The translations under genes were made by a program, and so were the position numbers. From the NCBI GenBank assembly GCA_008360955.1, contig LUCM01000150.1, positions 60,391 to 124,390 of the forward strand: DNA of 64,000 nt, given 5' to 3'. Shown here in pieces: positions 12,051-25,477 of this stretch (position 1 is its first letter; every line of letters begins with the position of its first letter). The notes beneath the pieces were generated by a model that was not told the DNA's origin, did no database searches, and saw only the letters and a list, made by a program, of their open reading frames with translations. The stretch comes from Fasciolopsis buskii. Its lineage: Eukaryota > Platyhelminthes > Trematoda > Plagiorchiida > Fasciolidae.

Positions 12051-15000
12051 AAGAGAGATCAGTGAGTGAAAACAAAAACTAAAGGTTTTCAGATTAGGCA
12101 TCGTGTTTCGGTATTTTTGCTTCTAATCTGAAAAGTCTACAGATTAGCGGTTCGAGATCCGCAAGACTAGCTAAGGGACTCGTGTAAGTGTTTGTCCACC
12201 CAACTGAAAATCTATAAAATTCTAGCCTCAAAATATTCCACTCTTTTCCTTATCGACCTTTTTTCTTCTTTCTCTTCGTCTACTCTCACTGGACGATCTG
12301 CTGTGCTGCTTTTCCCGTCAGATTCGGTGTGATATTATGGATCGAGAAAAGCAAAGAAGCGAGATCATTTAGGAAAACTCTGTTCCATCTGAGTCCGCGA
12401 CTTTCATTTAACATTCGTGCTTAATTGGGCAAATTTTCCAGTAGACAAACATGAATAAAACAATGTCGGAGTTCAACCCCTCAGTTTTTCGTGTGAAATA
12501 GTTGTCTTGGTTTGAGTTGTTTTTCTACACTCGTTTGTATCATTGGCGGTCCAGTTAGTACCCAAGAACTCACAAACTAGTATTTCTAGGGTCTTCAGAG
12601 CGATTTTGAAGGTATGTAATCAATTGGTACGTTTGCTAGAATGTGTTCGCAACTGTGCATTGTTTTCGGATTTCATCTTGTCTAACTGCGGATGTTGTTT
12701 CCTTGTAAAAATCCAAATAAATTTTGCATATCCTCCATCTACTGGTCGATAATCGATTGTAAAACAACTTAGGTAGAAAAACAACATCGGAAAACCAACC
12801 ACTTATCCAGTTGCAATAACTTTACATACATTATTGGCCGACTGGGATAGTGGCTCATCACAAAGAAAACATTCCAGGCTGTGCTATATTCACACGAACA
12901 GTGGGATATACGCAGATTATACCGTTATTTGTAAGGTCAGATCACGTTGCTGTTTTCTTCTGTCTAGTCTTACAAGGGATTACTGAAAATTCACAAGGCT
13001 TATGTTGCATTCTGTACTTTTGCTGCGACATTACTACTTAACACTACCATATTTGATCCAACTGAGAATATTTTGGTTTAATTTAGTATCTGCTTGGTGA
13101 GGTCTGCACAACATTATAAATAAATATCGAGGTTTTGGAATTTGTAAGCGTTGCCTTTCTCATCACTGGATAACATTTTTCAACGAAGAAATTTTGTAGT
13201 GTGCCAGAGTACACAATAACACAAAAACCATACATCGCTCAAACTGTCAAGCATACAAACTAGCTTTAAGAAGTCCGAAATTGTTGCTCATAGAGATAAA
13301 AAGAGGTAAAACAGTCATCATCAGTTCCTTTGAGCTAAAAAATATTGGTTTGATTGTTTGCTGTTTAAAAGATGGAACACCTTCTGAACATGTTTAGTCC
13401 GAAATTCTGCTGCTTCATTTCTGACCTTAGTCTTTAAAAGCGCCAAGGATATATACAAATGTGTATGTATACATAAGATTCTCGCATAGTGAAAACAGTC
13501 AGGCAGGTTAATGCTTGTTAGATATCCTGGGGATTGAGGTAGTCAGGCATGGTGTATGATTTGAACTCTTAAGGTCTAAAATACTTGTCCAAGATTGACA
13601 GAAATATGTAATTCCGGTTAACCATTTCACAGTGTAACCAGAGTTAATCATTACCTTTATGACCTCGGAAGCTTAATTAACATTGGACATCGTGTTGTTC
13701 AGAAAACCGTAAGGCGGAATGCAGAATCCAGTGTTGTTATCATGAGGCCCTTGGGGCCATTTCGGCTTCGAGGTTTCCTTCAGTGGAAGGATGTACAATG
13801 CACGGCTGGTAGTCTTCTACCTTGATATGGTCCCTGTGCTTTTTCGATTCTAGGTGGATTTCTATTTTCGGTCATCTACGCCTCGGAAGCGCTGAAGGAG
13901 TCCGGTAGGGAGGTCGGGAAAGCCACATTCAGTGTGTTGCCACTAAACCAATAAAACCGATTGATTTTGCCGAAGTGGTACTGGAAGAAAACATGAAGGC
14001 AGGTTGATAAGGTGAATTACAAGTTTCTATATGCCTGAGAAAAACTGCCCTTGTCTGTTCTTGTTGTGATAGCATGTGAGCATTTGTGGCATAGTCTTTA
14101 CTTATCACGTGAGCTAAAGACCTAACTTCTAATACTTGTCCACCAATAATGGTTCTTTAAAGGCTGACTGGAGAAAACAATCTATTAGGACTTCCAGAAT
14201 GCTTTTCCAGAAAGTGGACCTTAGGTTTAAAACCGTCAGACAGCCATGCTAAACCGATTTTATCACCGCTTTCAAGCAAAACAGTGACCCACATGGTAAC
14301 TGTGAAAACCGCTAACCTCAAGCATGGTTTCCGGATGGATCGTCTACCCACATACCATTCTGATGATCACAATTCCGGTAAAGTTTCGACAAATAAAAGC
14401 AGTTGCTCAGTTCTCACAAAATAGATTGGTACATATATACATGTATGCATATCTACTCACGGAAAGTTCAGACCACAAACAGCAGCATCACTTGTACAAA
14501 ATAACCATGGTGGAAGACGACGAATAAACCATTTTGCCAGATTTTTATAACAGATTTGCACTGTTTTCTATGGAAGCACAATCGGACCATAGTGCACTTA
14601 CCAGCACATTTGCTTTTCGTGAGAACATGGCCTTGCATTGTGATCACTGTACACCTATGTCTCAGGAAAGTGATGCTTTGGAGAAACTTACTAGCCACCT
14701 TTAACTTCAGAGTATTGTGAGGCTGCGGGTCAGTACTCAGTGGAACAGAAATTTATCAAAAGGAATCTCTTAACAGGGACTTCCCTTTAGATTGACAACG
14801 TTTAGGATATGTTCATCACCTCAATGTGAGCTTGAGATGCAGAAATCATTCGCCAAGTACATCGAGGATCAGCTGTTTCCCGTGTACACATGAGCATTTC
14901 TTTCCATCCGTTGGGACATTACCAAAATGGCGAAAGGCTGCATTGTTGACCGAAGCCAGTTGGAATCGGATGATCTGCGTTCTTCGGTTACTCAGAAGTT

Positions 15001-18000
15001 TGGTCTGAGGACCTACATTTCCCAAGAACTTGTGTCGCATCCGTTTTACCAGCTACAGAACTATTGCTTTTGTACTGATTATCTACTGCATACTAACATA
15101 ATGTGGGACTAATATGAAAAATAAATGGGGTTTTTCGTAAACCGAAAGCGGCTTAAAATGGCGAGTGAGATTTGCAACCAGCTACTCCGGCCGGTTTGAA
15201 ATTGGAGAGTAGATAGTTGAAGTATGATGCGACTTAGTTTGCGCTAAACAAGGAAAGGTCACAAGATGCCGGGAACCCAGCAGGTGAGAAAATTGAGATT
15301 GAAGCAAGTTCGGGAGTTTAATCTCTCAACGTAAACGAATATTATTGTCTATGACAACAGTTTATTACTGGTTATGAAAAACTGATGTAGTTAGCATCTA
15401 AGCAGAGAGAATGTGCTTAGGAATGTCAACGATTTATTACTCATTTTTTGTTGAACAAAAGCATTTATTTATGCGCAAATTTCACTGACACACGGTAGAT
15501 AAAATCCTGTATTATGGTTCTGCATGGATTTGCGAATTTTCATTGCATAAGGCCCCTTGAAAAACCGCAGCTGGTAACTTTATTGCGCTTAAGTGTCTTT
15601 CAGTGTAACGATCCGGTAATTCAACAAGCAATAAATTTCCGAATGAGCAACGGCGCGAAATTCAGTGGTAGTCCTCAGGCCACTGAGCACCGACAAGGAA
15701 ATTGCGTCAAGCAGTGTTTTTAATTTCGAAAATCAAAATAAGGCACTTGTCCAAAATGTAAATCCTATTTGTGGATAAACAACTAAAAACAAAGGATGAA
15801 ATTAAGCTACGAGGCAGTCTGAATTGACAGCGGTTCGATTTTATACGAGAGCTAGCTATCGTGGCACAGCGATTAACCTTTGTGATGAACTGAATCGATT
15901 GACGTGAGCTGGAATTCGCCTAGCAATTAGTATCCCACCCGAAGTTGTCTGTGTCGGGTTCGAGCTCCAGCTTGATGCGGTTAGATTGGATGGTTGGGCG
16001 CTAAATATGACGGCCTCCTTTGACGTGAATGAAATATCTATGCAGTACGACTGAAAAACTTCAGAATACCTTAGGCAATTGATGACCAGCGACAAGATCA
16101 TTCATGTCATCCCATCAATGAGTAAAAAGGTCATAGATACTAAATAATTAGGATATCAGAAAGAGAAGCCGAGAAAATGTATTTTTAGACAATGATTAAG
16201 TTAGTTTGTAAATAGCTGTTTGCAAGTGGTTTTTAAAATTATGCACAGAGAACACGGTAGAGCCACAAGACGAGTGATATGATAAGTCAAACGCATTTCT
16301 GCTGCATCCAAGCCTGAATTTATCGTTCAAATAGGGGGTGGCTGGTATAGCTTCTGGTCTTTGATTGGTAATGCAATATTTCCGAGTCAACAAAAGTATG
16401 ACAATTCTTTTTGTTTATTTTGAGACTTTATTCCGAGTCACTGTCCATCAGCCTGAATATTTCGCTTTAAAATGGTGAATTTAAGTATGCCGGTCACTGC
16501 GAATTCTGATCTAAGAATTCATCAGACTATTGTTATGTAGGATGGTGCTTACGTGCATCTGATAAAATAGGCTTAGACAATGCTTGTTAGTTGGATGGGC
16601 GAACAATTCCTGTCGACCGTTTCTACGTTTTATCTGCATTTTACACTTTCTGCAAATTTACTGTCGAATTAGAAGCCAAAACAAATGATGATCAATAAAC
16701 ATAAGGAAGACCAATCAATATCTCGCGCGCTCTCTTTCTCTATACACGAATGTTTATGCATGCACAGTTATATTAAATAGCATGCAGATGAATAAATAGT
16801 GATCCCCGGTTATCGTCGCTCATCGCGTAACCCGCACGACTTTGTAAAGTAATCTTCACAGTCAGAAAATCTGTTTAGCGTTGCAATCTCATCTTGATAC
16901 TAAGAATGTTATTAGGTCGAAAATCATTCTGGAAGTCATGGATATCAATGTATATATCATAGAAACATAAGAGGAACTTTGAAATATTTTGTTGATATTC
17001 TGCATCCAATACCTATTCATCATTTTTCAGATGAGCAATTTTGCAGCGCATTCTATTATTCACTTTTTAACCAATATTTGGGCAGATATGTAACCGTGAA
17101 CCTGCGGGTGTTGAAAGGATGTCGGAAGTATTTCCCTCCGCGATCGAAAGTAAACAACGCCAGAGACGAACTGCATTCGTTTGATGCATAATCCGTTTGG
17201 CTACGCAAGTGAAATCTGCGGTGCAAAATCAAAATTGGAGCAGCAATGCTGTGTGCTGTTGCAGATGGGAATTGGCTGATTTGGACAGGAAAACAACTGC
17301 AAACGATCACACAATGTGACGAGGAAATACTGTTGAATGAGCGCGCAATTTTGGCCTGCAATCAAGAAGACTGGGACACCTTGGATTTGTGGATCAAGAT
17401 TTGTAAAACGGAAAAGCCGACCTCCTCATGCCAGAAAGGATCTGAGAGAAAACTAATGGACCGATGTTTTTCAAATTAAAAATTGAAGGATTTAGTCCTT
17501 TGTCACCACCGGGATTCTAACAATTGGGTTTGGAAATCGGACAATCCATTAAAATTTAATAAAGTACGATCTTCTTGATTACTTTGGTTAGACTTACTGA
17601 CGGCCTGAACATTCATCATGACTTCCTGACTAACCGACCGACCATATATGTCGGTTAAGTGAATTTGTCTTTTACGAGATTCGATTGTCTTACAGTTTTG
17701 GTCTTCGCTACCGGTTCGTTCTCATTGCGGGCGGTTTTGTAAACCGAGTCGCGGGTTTACATGCGTTCGTGTGCGTACGGGTGCTAAACCGAACCATTTC
17801 GACCAAACTACTCAGCGGAAAGCTCATGCAACGCACACCGTTGAAAAGCTTTGAGAAAATTTCATCAAGGCCGACAACCAGTTTGATACGGTTTAGCATA
17901 ACAGCTACGTGATACAGGAAATCTTTATTAGACCGAACGACTTTTATCAACACACCAACTGCAATCATTTTCCAGTCAGTTTTTCCAACTTAAGAGTGTG

Positions 18001-21000
18001 ATCATTTATCAAACAAATTTACATATCTCCTCGGTTTTCCACGGTCAGCTTTTCGGACGGCTGGCTTAATAACAGAATTGTTGCTAAGATTGCGTTCGAC
18101 ACGTTTTCAATCAGAGAATGATTTTCGGATGTGAGTAAAGTTTGTTAGTTTAGTAACTGTTTCGAGCGATCCACAACCTCACGAAACGAGCATCGATGTG
18201 TGGTGAACAATGAACTCGGTCAACGAAAAATCCCCACCACAGATTCCATTTGTGCGGGATTATTTTTCCCCTCGGGGACCCGTGAGATAGGCAGACAGAG
18301 GTAAAGAGGACGAGAGGAAGACAAAGAATGGCTGCAATTATTGCATTTACGTCTGGGGATTTAGAAAAATCTAATTGGAAACAGGCAGATTTACACCGTA
18401 AAAGGTATCAATTGTCTAGCCTTTCTTCCGATTGGTTAATTGGTTTTGTCTTTGTTTAGATGCGAACGGTAGGAACATCTCGTGAATTAGCATAGGCAGG
18501 TCGCATTTTAGATTCGCGCATCTTTAAATACTACTGCGTGTACCCGTGAGACTATGGTGCAATTTAGCTTTCTACCAAACAATTAACAGCTGTATTAAGG
18601 TTAATTTATTTAGCTTACTAATGAATAAAGGCGAAGACAGGAGAAAAGTTGCGTACGGAGTCAAGTGAGTAAACTGTGACAAACACTGCAATGGTCAAAC
18701 CCTGTAGAAAATTATCCACTCAGATATACGAACACAAACTACCTATAAGACGTCACAACGCACTTTCTCTCTCTCTCATATCCGTTCAAGAGGACACGTT
18801 CAGTGTGGATTAGGTAGAAAGTCTAGACCAAACGGCCGCGAGACACGCAAAGGAGTTTTTGGGAAGCAGTCAAACAACAGACGTAGAACTAGACCGCATG
18901 TGCGGTTAAATGATGAACACACAGTTCAACAAGATGAAAAAGTCGGAAATCAAATCATGCGGACGTACAGTCATGAACCTGAACTATTTATGCGGAAACA
19001 ACTACGAAATTACATCACCAAATATTCACAAACGACGATCTTTAGCTGAAAGGATAGGACCATCCAAATCAAACGTCATTCCTCTAAGGTTAAAGGTCAA
19101 GTTGACATAGGCCAGGCGGAAGAAATGTCTGGTTAAGAGGTCAAAAGTAACTACAAATGAACAACCACAAACTGCTCATGTGCGCCGACGATGTCTGCTA
19201 GACTGATACTGAAACTTTTGCGGTCAAAACACCAAACTCAACTATCATAAATTTACAAAAACTCGCAGATCTAGCAGTGACAGCAATTGATGTTTGCGTC
19301 CTCGAGATAGGCTGACACAGTCACATTGCAGCAGCACCAAGTTAGAGCCGTTCAGATTATGAATTTTCGTTTTTCAGTGTAAACTGTAAATTTTCTCGTT
19401 CTAGGACTTCGAAATCTGGTTTCTACGTCATTTCACCAATCCCGCCTTAATGTGGCGCACATCAGTGCCATGGTACTAGCGATATGCACACCCATTTGGA
19501 AATCATCTCGACGCTCTCTAGATCCATTCCCGTATTCCTATCCCTATCTAAACTGTACATGATTGAACTGTTTGTCATTTAATTTGGGATGTAATCCTGT
19601 ATGATAATTTACTGATACGAAAGCCATCTTTGAATCGTGTCACAACCAGATCAACTTGTACCGAAATGGCTAGTAGTACCAAGCTTAAAAGTGACATTAG
19701 GGCCATGACTCTGCCGGTATCTCTTGAAATGTCTGACCCACTTCAGTCAAGCAGTCAGCATCATCGTGGTTTGGTGTGGATGCTGCGGGTGTGAATCTTC
19801 ACTTCTGCCATCTTAATCATATCGGAAATCACGCCGATGGTCACGGTCCTTTTCCGGAACTAGTCCATCTGTCATACAATGAATGAGGAAAATTTAGGTT
19901 TATTTTGTCTTTACCCTTATCATTATTATTAATGTGTATTTGTTTAATGATAGATTTATTTCGTCCGTCATCCAATTATTTCTCTCCCATTAGTGATAGG
20001 ACAAATCGCTTTATTTTTGAAAATAGACTACCGACGACTGTATGCGGATATTTGGGAAAATAACCTATGATGAGAAGATTTAGAGCCGGGGCACTCAAGT
20101 CCAAATAGTCTGACGCTGACCTCTACGACTGGTGAAGCTGCCGTTTGATACCAGTTCGAATGGATGAAGGAAAATTCAGGATTTTGGCAGCATCTCTAAG
20201 TTTTGATCAACTAACGAAAAATTCCATAAGTTCCAAGAACTTTTTCAAAGATATTCGCCGACAGCCTAGTCAGGACGAGTCTTTGAAAACCTTAAGATGT
20301 GGATTCAACTCGCTGACCGTCGCAGTTGCCTGAAACGGGACTAAATATATAAGTATATGTAGGGAGAGATTGAAAAATATTATTAGATTGTATATGCTAT
20401 TCACATAAAGCTTTTCGGACAGGAAGCACTTTGATCGACATGCAGAAATAAACCTCGAATCAACAGTCTTAGGAGGATGCAGATGGCTAGGCAGATTAAA
20501 AGCTTATCATGTCAGTAAATTATGCTATGCACACCTACGAGGACTAATTCCGTTACTTCAACAGGTTGCGTACAGGTATTTATCCTTTGCTGGTTATCGG
20601 TTTGTTTGGCAGCTCAGGGCCAAATAAGTTTCAGAAACGGTTTCTGGTTCATTCATAACACAAAAGAGTGAATCGCGTGAGTCGTTTGGCCCAAAAGCGT
20701 GACTTACTGGCTCAATATGACCTGCGCCAGTGGCCGTGTTCACCTAAAAGGTGTTTAGTTCATTCTAAACCATCATTGCTAAATTACGGATAATAAACAT
20801 TAGTCGACAGGAAAATTTCCCATTGTAATGAAATCGAGCATAAAATTTTCACCCTGGAAACGCGTCAGTTGCAAATTACAACATTTTATTCAACGCAACC
20901 TTGAGTAACATTCAGTCCTTCGATCGCTAGTCACATAACTTTGTTTCTTCTATACAGTGTTGTAAAAGCAGATGCTTAACAGTCAAAAAGATAAGGAAAG

Positions 21001-21002
21001 AC
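12051..21002. other. Large intron of the Unc13-like gene, part 2
   Basis: Mostly unassignable. Open frames at 17.2-17.5 and 17.7-17.97 kb are open on both strands, so orientation is unclear. A GC-richer patch at about 13.74-13.95 kb ('gaggcccttggggcc') looks repeat-like. A possible tRNA-like head lies at 15.86-15.99 kb ('tggcacagcgatta' about 100 bases before 'gggttcgagctcc'), but the spacing is too long for a tRNA gene. Confidence 0.35.
19156..19320 (+). mobile_element. Possible RT motif C remnant
   Basis: A plus frame reads 'NNHKLLMCADDVC', then a stop, then 'TDTETFAVK', 'INLQKLADLAVTAIDV'. The first part resembles the 'LLMYADDV' catalytic box of non-LTR reverse transcriptases, with Tyr changed to Cys, and the 'LQ.LAD' that follows is also typical. 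No flanking RT motifs were recognised, so this could be chance. Confidence 0.3.
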
Positions 21003-21297
21003 ATTGGCGAAATGCTGCATATGGATTTAAACTTGCCTTGGCCGTTATTCTACAGAATAGTCGATCCAGAACGTTGTGCAAATTGTTCAGACCATCGTGC
21101 AGAACAAGCTGCAAGTGTTCCTGCTGAGGGTCTTTTTCTACTTGTTGAATTGTTCCCTGACTAGCCAAATGACTAGTATTAAAATCAATGGCGAGCGGAC
21201 CACGACAGTCCGAAGCTGGTTTGGTCCATTCCAACACCTCCGGGATTTGTGTGATGCACTGTACCACGGAATCCAGATTGTTTAGACCGATGCATAG
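21003..21297 (-). CDS. Exon: MUN domain, 'LC..LNN' segment, Unc13/BAIAP3-like
   Basis: 98 codons plus one base. The acceptor is strong ('attgttcttcttttgtag'), and the first codons read 'LCIGLNNLDSVVQCITQIP' then 'EVLEW'. These match the family signature 'LC..LNN(I/V)E.VR......L.W'. Further on, 'LVLHDGLNNLHNVLDRLFCR' then 'ITAKASLNPYAAFRQ' matches the helix before MHD2. A middle stretch (about residues 26-55, 'TKPASDCRGPLAIDFNTS' and a Gln/Glu-rich part) is a loop, as in relatives. The donor is taken as CAAT|GTCTTT (phase 1), which joins in phase to the 6215 exon. It starts in phase 0 and joins directly to the 25211 exon. Confidence 0.77.
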
Positions 21298-24200
21298 CTA
21301 CAAAAGAAGAACAATACTTATAGCTAATGCTGGGTAAGTTAAGTCTGAACACAGAACTGATTCCTTGAAATATTTCAGATTATTTCAACCGGAATAAACC
21401 GCAAAAGCCCCCTTGATTTGTAATAAAAAACTATTTCTCAGTAGTGTATGTAAAATGATCACTGCAACTTATAAACCTTTTCATGTCTGTGCCACAAAAA
21501 GAGACTGGTCATTGCGCATTGCAGTTGAAAAAACATACAGCCTTCCATTTGAGATGAACCGATTTCATGGTATGCTTCTATTAGTTCCTAATGCCCTCTC
21601 ATTCTTAAACCGTCCTGTCGACTCTTCCGATTGTTCTTTGTGTTTCCATTTACAGTTAAGTGTTCATTCATGAAAACGTGTCTTACCATAATACTGTAAG
21701 AAGAAATCATGATGAAGTAGCTTTTATTACCTCAAACGTCGTCGTTCGGTCCACAGTGACGCGAATTCACTAATTTGTATCCAGCCCACTTCTCACTCGC
21801 CTTATGGCCGCCTGCGGTTATACCAACCAGGCAACCGGGGATTGTCACTACTCTAAAGGTATGTCACCAACGATGCTCATATTCGATTCTTAGAAGCACC
21901 ATTAGGCTGTTAGCAAAGTTAAACATGAACTCCAAATTCTGAGCTCTTCCTATTAATCACGATTGCACGGTGTTTACTACAGAAGATTGAAACAACTGCT
22001 GCTATCTTTTGTTTGTGCATTGTGACACAAACCCATTAGAAGTCATTCATGCTTCCACTAGATTCACATCGCATTTACAGAATTTGTGAAAACTACGTTA
22101 CATCTTATTTACTGTAGGGCATGAACCTCTTAGTCAAACGAAATTGTTAACGACGATTACGGGAGAACATTTAGGTAGCTCACCGCGCTTATAAACAGTG
22201 TTTACATAGGATTAGGAAGGTAAACAGAGGGACAAGAAGATGGGCAAGACTGAGCATACATTTTAAAAACGACTAGTGGTATTTTGTCTGAACCGAGTAG
22301 TTTATGCAAAGGAGATATTTCACACCCTAATGCAAAGTCTAAAGGAATGGTGTGACGAAATAGAAGTAGACGAAGGGACAAGGCAAATGAAGGATTCTTA
22401 ATTCCAGGCAAAATAAGTAGCAAAATTCTCGACCTTTTCATGTGGTTCTCAAATGAGATCATCAGATGCTTTAAATACTGTAGGATAATTGAAAGGGCGG
22501 AAATTTACGGAGATAGCTTTGACACGGAGACAAAGATATATGACTGTCAGTCATCGACGATTAAAACGTTCGGTTTTGACTCTCTGCATGACTGACGTGC
22601 ACTTGATCTTGGGTTGCCCAGAGTATTGGTGTTCGGAGGGCGTGGATGAGCGCGGCCAGCGGTAAAATGCTGGTCGATTCTAGCGGTGACCAAGATTACG
22701 TGCTAACTTGAACGGTTCAGAGGGTTCTGGTTTATTGGCTTTGGAAAAGTTCAGAATAGGAGAATTCATTCCTTAAGGGACAATGTTCGTGAGGTCAATG
22801 ATAGTCTTAGAAATCGCTGAACCTGGCGTTTAGTTCCTAAACGTTTCATCATTAGTTATCTGAATGGCATCGTCAATCGAACCTCAGAGATCAGAACCCC
22901 AGGAAAACCAGCAATCTGAGCTAGGGCCAACATAAATTTCCAAACCCATTGTGTCTCAGAAACATCGGAATTGAAACAGCGGTCATTCCAAGGATTTAAG
23001 AAAATCGCCTCAGTTGGCTGTTTTGGCTGAAAAATGCGTGTTCTGATGAACAGAAGGTTGTATCGGTTAAATATGGTGAGTTTAACAGGAACGAAAATAT
23101 CTGGCTAGACAGATGGAAAAGAATACAAGGTACTTTTGGGGATTTGAGCACACAGACCAGATCTATCGGACGTCCGTGTGAAAGGATGGTTAATCATACC
23201 AGTTAGTTCGGCTGCATGCATCATTATCGAGGTTTTAGAAAAGTGCATCATCCTAGGATTTCAACATGACAGTATAAATCTGTAAGAAAATACTGTTCAA
23301 AGCTTGACGATAGGAAGTCAGAAACGGAGGATTCATCTTTGTCGCGCAGCGATGAACAGCAAAAAGGTAACGACTGAAGGAACGGATGTGGATTTTCAAC
23401 CAAATGAGTCGAAATTCGCTACTCGTAAATTCGAGTTTTGATATTCGGTAGGTGGTAACTGAATGATAAACAACGGGAACAAAACATGCTTAGGAATCAA
23501 AAGAGTAATGTTTTTTTACTCCTGAGGATCTGGAAGTGGGTGATGTCTGTAGGGACGAAGTTGAATGTTTTGGTCAAAAATAGAGCAAGAGTAGAAGACT
23601 GGAAAAAAGAGAACAGAATCAACGTTATATTTCGATTCTCGAATTCCGCTGGGAGACATGAGTTTCTGATAGCTTTGCGAGCGTGGAGATACTGTGTGAG
23701 AACTGCCATAATAATTTTTTAATTCAAGCTTTTCCGTGAAGTGAAAAACCAGCGATCGCAATAATGAACTTCGAAATGGCAAATGATACAAGAATTATGA
23801 AAGGAGAACCAACTTATGGGAGTACACCTCTTATGTAGAACAAGATAAAACCGAGTTCAGGTCAAGAATGTTTGGATACTTTTGATAAACGAAGATGTTC
23901 GGTTTGCGACTGTTTTAGTCAGACTAACTAGTAGTGCACCACTGGAGGAGATATCCAACTTTCATAAACCCAGGTGAGCGTTTTTGTCTAGTGTTCAAAC
24001 CCAAAGGCTTGATTATGCGATTCCTGATATGTGCGGATATCTTGTATTGTAATGTAGCTTATTATTTGGAATTTGGCCTACAGCGAGTTCCGCATTTCAG
24101 TCCAAAAGGATACATTCTTCAGCTCAGGGAAGTATAGTTGGAAAAATAAACGTATCAAACTATAAAACTTAAATTCACAAAAGTTTATGCGGCAAGAAAA
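21298..24200. other. Intron of the Unc13-like gene, nothing assignable
   Basis: Only short frames on both strands. The frames at 23.5-23.8 kb overlap on opposite strands and have no family match. Confidence 0.4.
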
Positions 24201-24209
24201 TCACGATTT

Positions 24210-24700
24210 ACTTCCGATTGGTGAGAATGCGGGCTCGGCAGAGAAAAGTCAACTTCCCACAGAAAGTTATGCGAGAGTGTATGGAGCGGAAGCTAGAACG
24301 TGTCCTGGTAAGCGAATGGCAATTAGAAAGGTCCTTGCGTAAGGGATGGGACGAATCACAAAGAATTGCGTGTACGAATTTTTCACACGACAACAGATGC
24401 TCATTACATGGTTTGGTGCAGATTTCATTCAGTAGTACGCAGGATACACAACTAATAACTGACAATCTACGATGAAGGGTTCCGAAGACCTTTTTTAGCA
24501 ACCCAGCATAGGTAACAGAAGAAAAGGAGAGGTAAGCAGGAAAAACGCACTGGCAAAGAAATAAGATGTTTCTGTTTAATCTGGAAATGCCAGATTCTTT
24601 TAATGTTAAACAATGGTGGTCTAAGATTTTCAACAAAACAGGAAATTTCATGTTTTAACAACAATAATTCCCAAGCGTTTGGCAGAATCAACCTTAGGTG
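24210..24700 (-). mobile_element. 3' fragment of CR1/Jockey-like retrotransposon, minus strand
   Basis: The minus frame at 24208-24651 carries 'GLLKKVFGTLHRRLSVIS', 'CEKFVHAILCDSSHPLRKDL' and 'ARILTNR', the same tail as the element at 779-1060. A shifted frame above it holds 'ENLRPPLFNIKRIWHFQIKQ', which parallels 'KNLRRMSFQIRKLPHYKMKQ' of the first element. Only the thumb and C-terminal part remain, with at least one frameshift. It lies in an intron of the Unc13-like gene in the same orientation. A 5'-truncated LINE copy is the obvious reading. Confidence 0.75.
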
Positions 24701-25210
24701 CCTACGGAACTTCGTCCTGTTTTCCAGTGTGCTGGTGCACATACTTGTAACGGGAGTTTCGTGAAAATGCACAAAGATTTCACGATAAAACTATCTCCAA
24801 AGGGATGAGTCAGACCCGCTTTAATCTGAATGCATAAAAGTTAGAGCAAGCCTTACTGCAATGGAATGTGATGGAATGAATAAACTGTTTAGGGCACGTC
24901 ACTGGGAAATAATGAGAAATCTTGGTTACTGGAATTCGGCCTGAATACTTTCAATACAGTCCGACAAGATCGACGGGAGTGGCCAATAGAACGTGTATAT
25001 TTTGGCTAGAATCTGAAAATTGAGGATAGAATTCAATGAAAGTATTAATATGGGGTCCTTAAAAAAATTTGCAAATTTAGGACAAACGTCAGTGCGCTGT
25101 CTGTACGGATTGCTTTCGATGCGAAACTGAAACCAGTATCTGAATTTAAGTTGTTGAAACAAAAAGGTGAGGATGCAAATTGAAGCATATGTGCGATTTC
25201 ATTTTCTTAC
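24701..25210. other. Intron sequence downstream of the 25.2-kb exon
   Basis: It contains a minus-strand exon-like frame at about 24930-25015 (see rejected items) and no other signal. Confidence 0.4.
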
Positions 25211-25312
25211 CTGGTTTGATATGTCAAACTGCCCGTGTTCATCACAGTATCCCTTCAGCCGTAGTTTCTCATGCAACGTTTTCACATACACTAAGGCGGT
25301 ATCACATATGGC
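25211..25312 (-). CDS. Exon: MHD1 end of MUN, Unc13/BAIAP3-like
   Basis: 34 codons, phase 0 at both ends. It reads 'AICDTALVYVKTLHEKL' then 'RLKGYCDEHGQFDISNQ'. The first half matches the family helix 'DIC..A.FYA.L..KL'. The second matches the 'Y.DE.GQFD+S.Q' that precedes 'LC..LNN', which here begins the next exon at 21297. The donor is near-consensus (CAG|GTAAGA). The acceptor 'tctgtactgccctcgaaacacag' is good. A second good acceptor 60 bases upstream (at 25372, after 'gttttcccattttatag') would add 20 in-frame residues. The chosen start gives the better fit to family spacing with the 29485 exon ('AYESLVIQ' joined to 'AICD'). Confidence 0.77.
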
Positions 25313-25477
25313 CTGTGTTTCGAGGGCAGTACAGAATTTTGAGAAAATGCATTCATTTACACTCCGATACGACTATAAAATGGGAAAACATTGCCATCTC
25401 GATTTCATTGCAACAACGGAAACCGTCTGGTGAAAGCTAGCGTAAAGTAATTTGAAAATGTCCCTAATGGCAGCCAC

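Noticed and set aside
12145..12180. 'gcggttcgagatccgc' as a tRNA T arm
   Set aside because: No A box or acceptor stem at tRNA spacing, so not a tRNA gene.
15855..15990. A box 'tggcacagcgatta' with B box 'gggttcgagctcc' as a tRNA gene
   Set aside because: The boxes are about 100 bases apart and no cloverleaf can be drawn; at most a decayed SINE head.
17056..17479. Overlapping open frames on both strands, the plus one with WD40-like 'CAVADGNWLIW'
   Set aside because: No repeat of the motif, no good acceptor on the plus strand, and both strands are open.
17700..17968. Minus frame 'HVAVMLNRIKLVV' resembling 'LC..LNN'
   Set aside because: The 21003-21297 exon matches far better and in phase. 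The plus strand is open here too, so the frame may be chance.
24930..25015. Minus frame 'ILAKIYTFYWPLPSILSD' with a good acceptor and CCA|GTAACC donor, first read as the family's 'W..L.WP' segment
   Set aside because: The 25.2-kb exon joins directly and in phase to the 21.3-kb 'LC..LNN' exon, and the 'WP' segment is better explained by 29485-29694. Including this frame would break the order.
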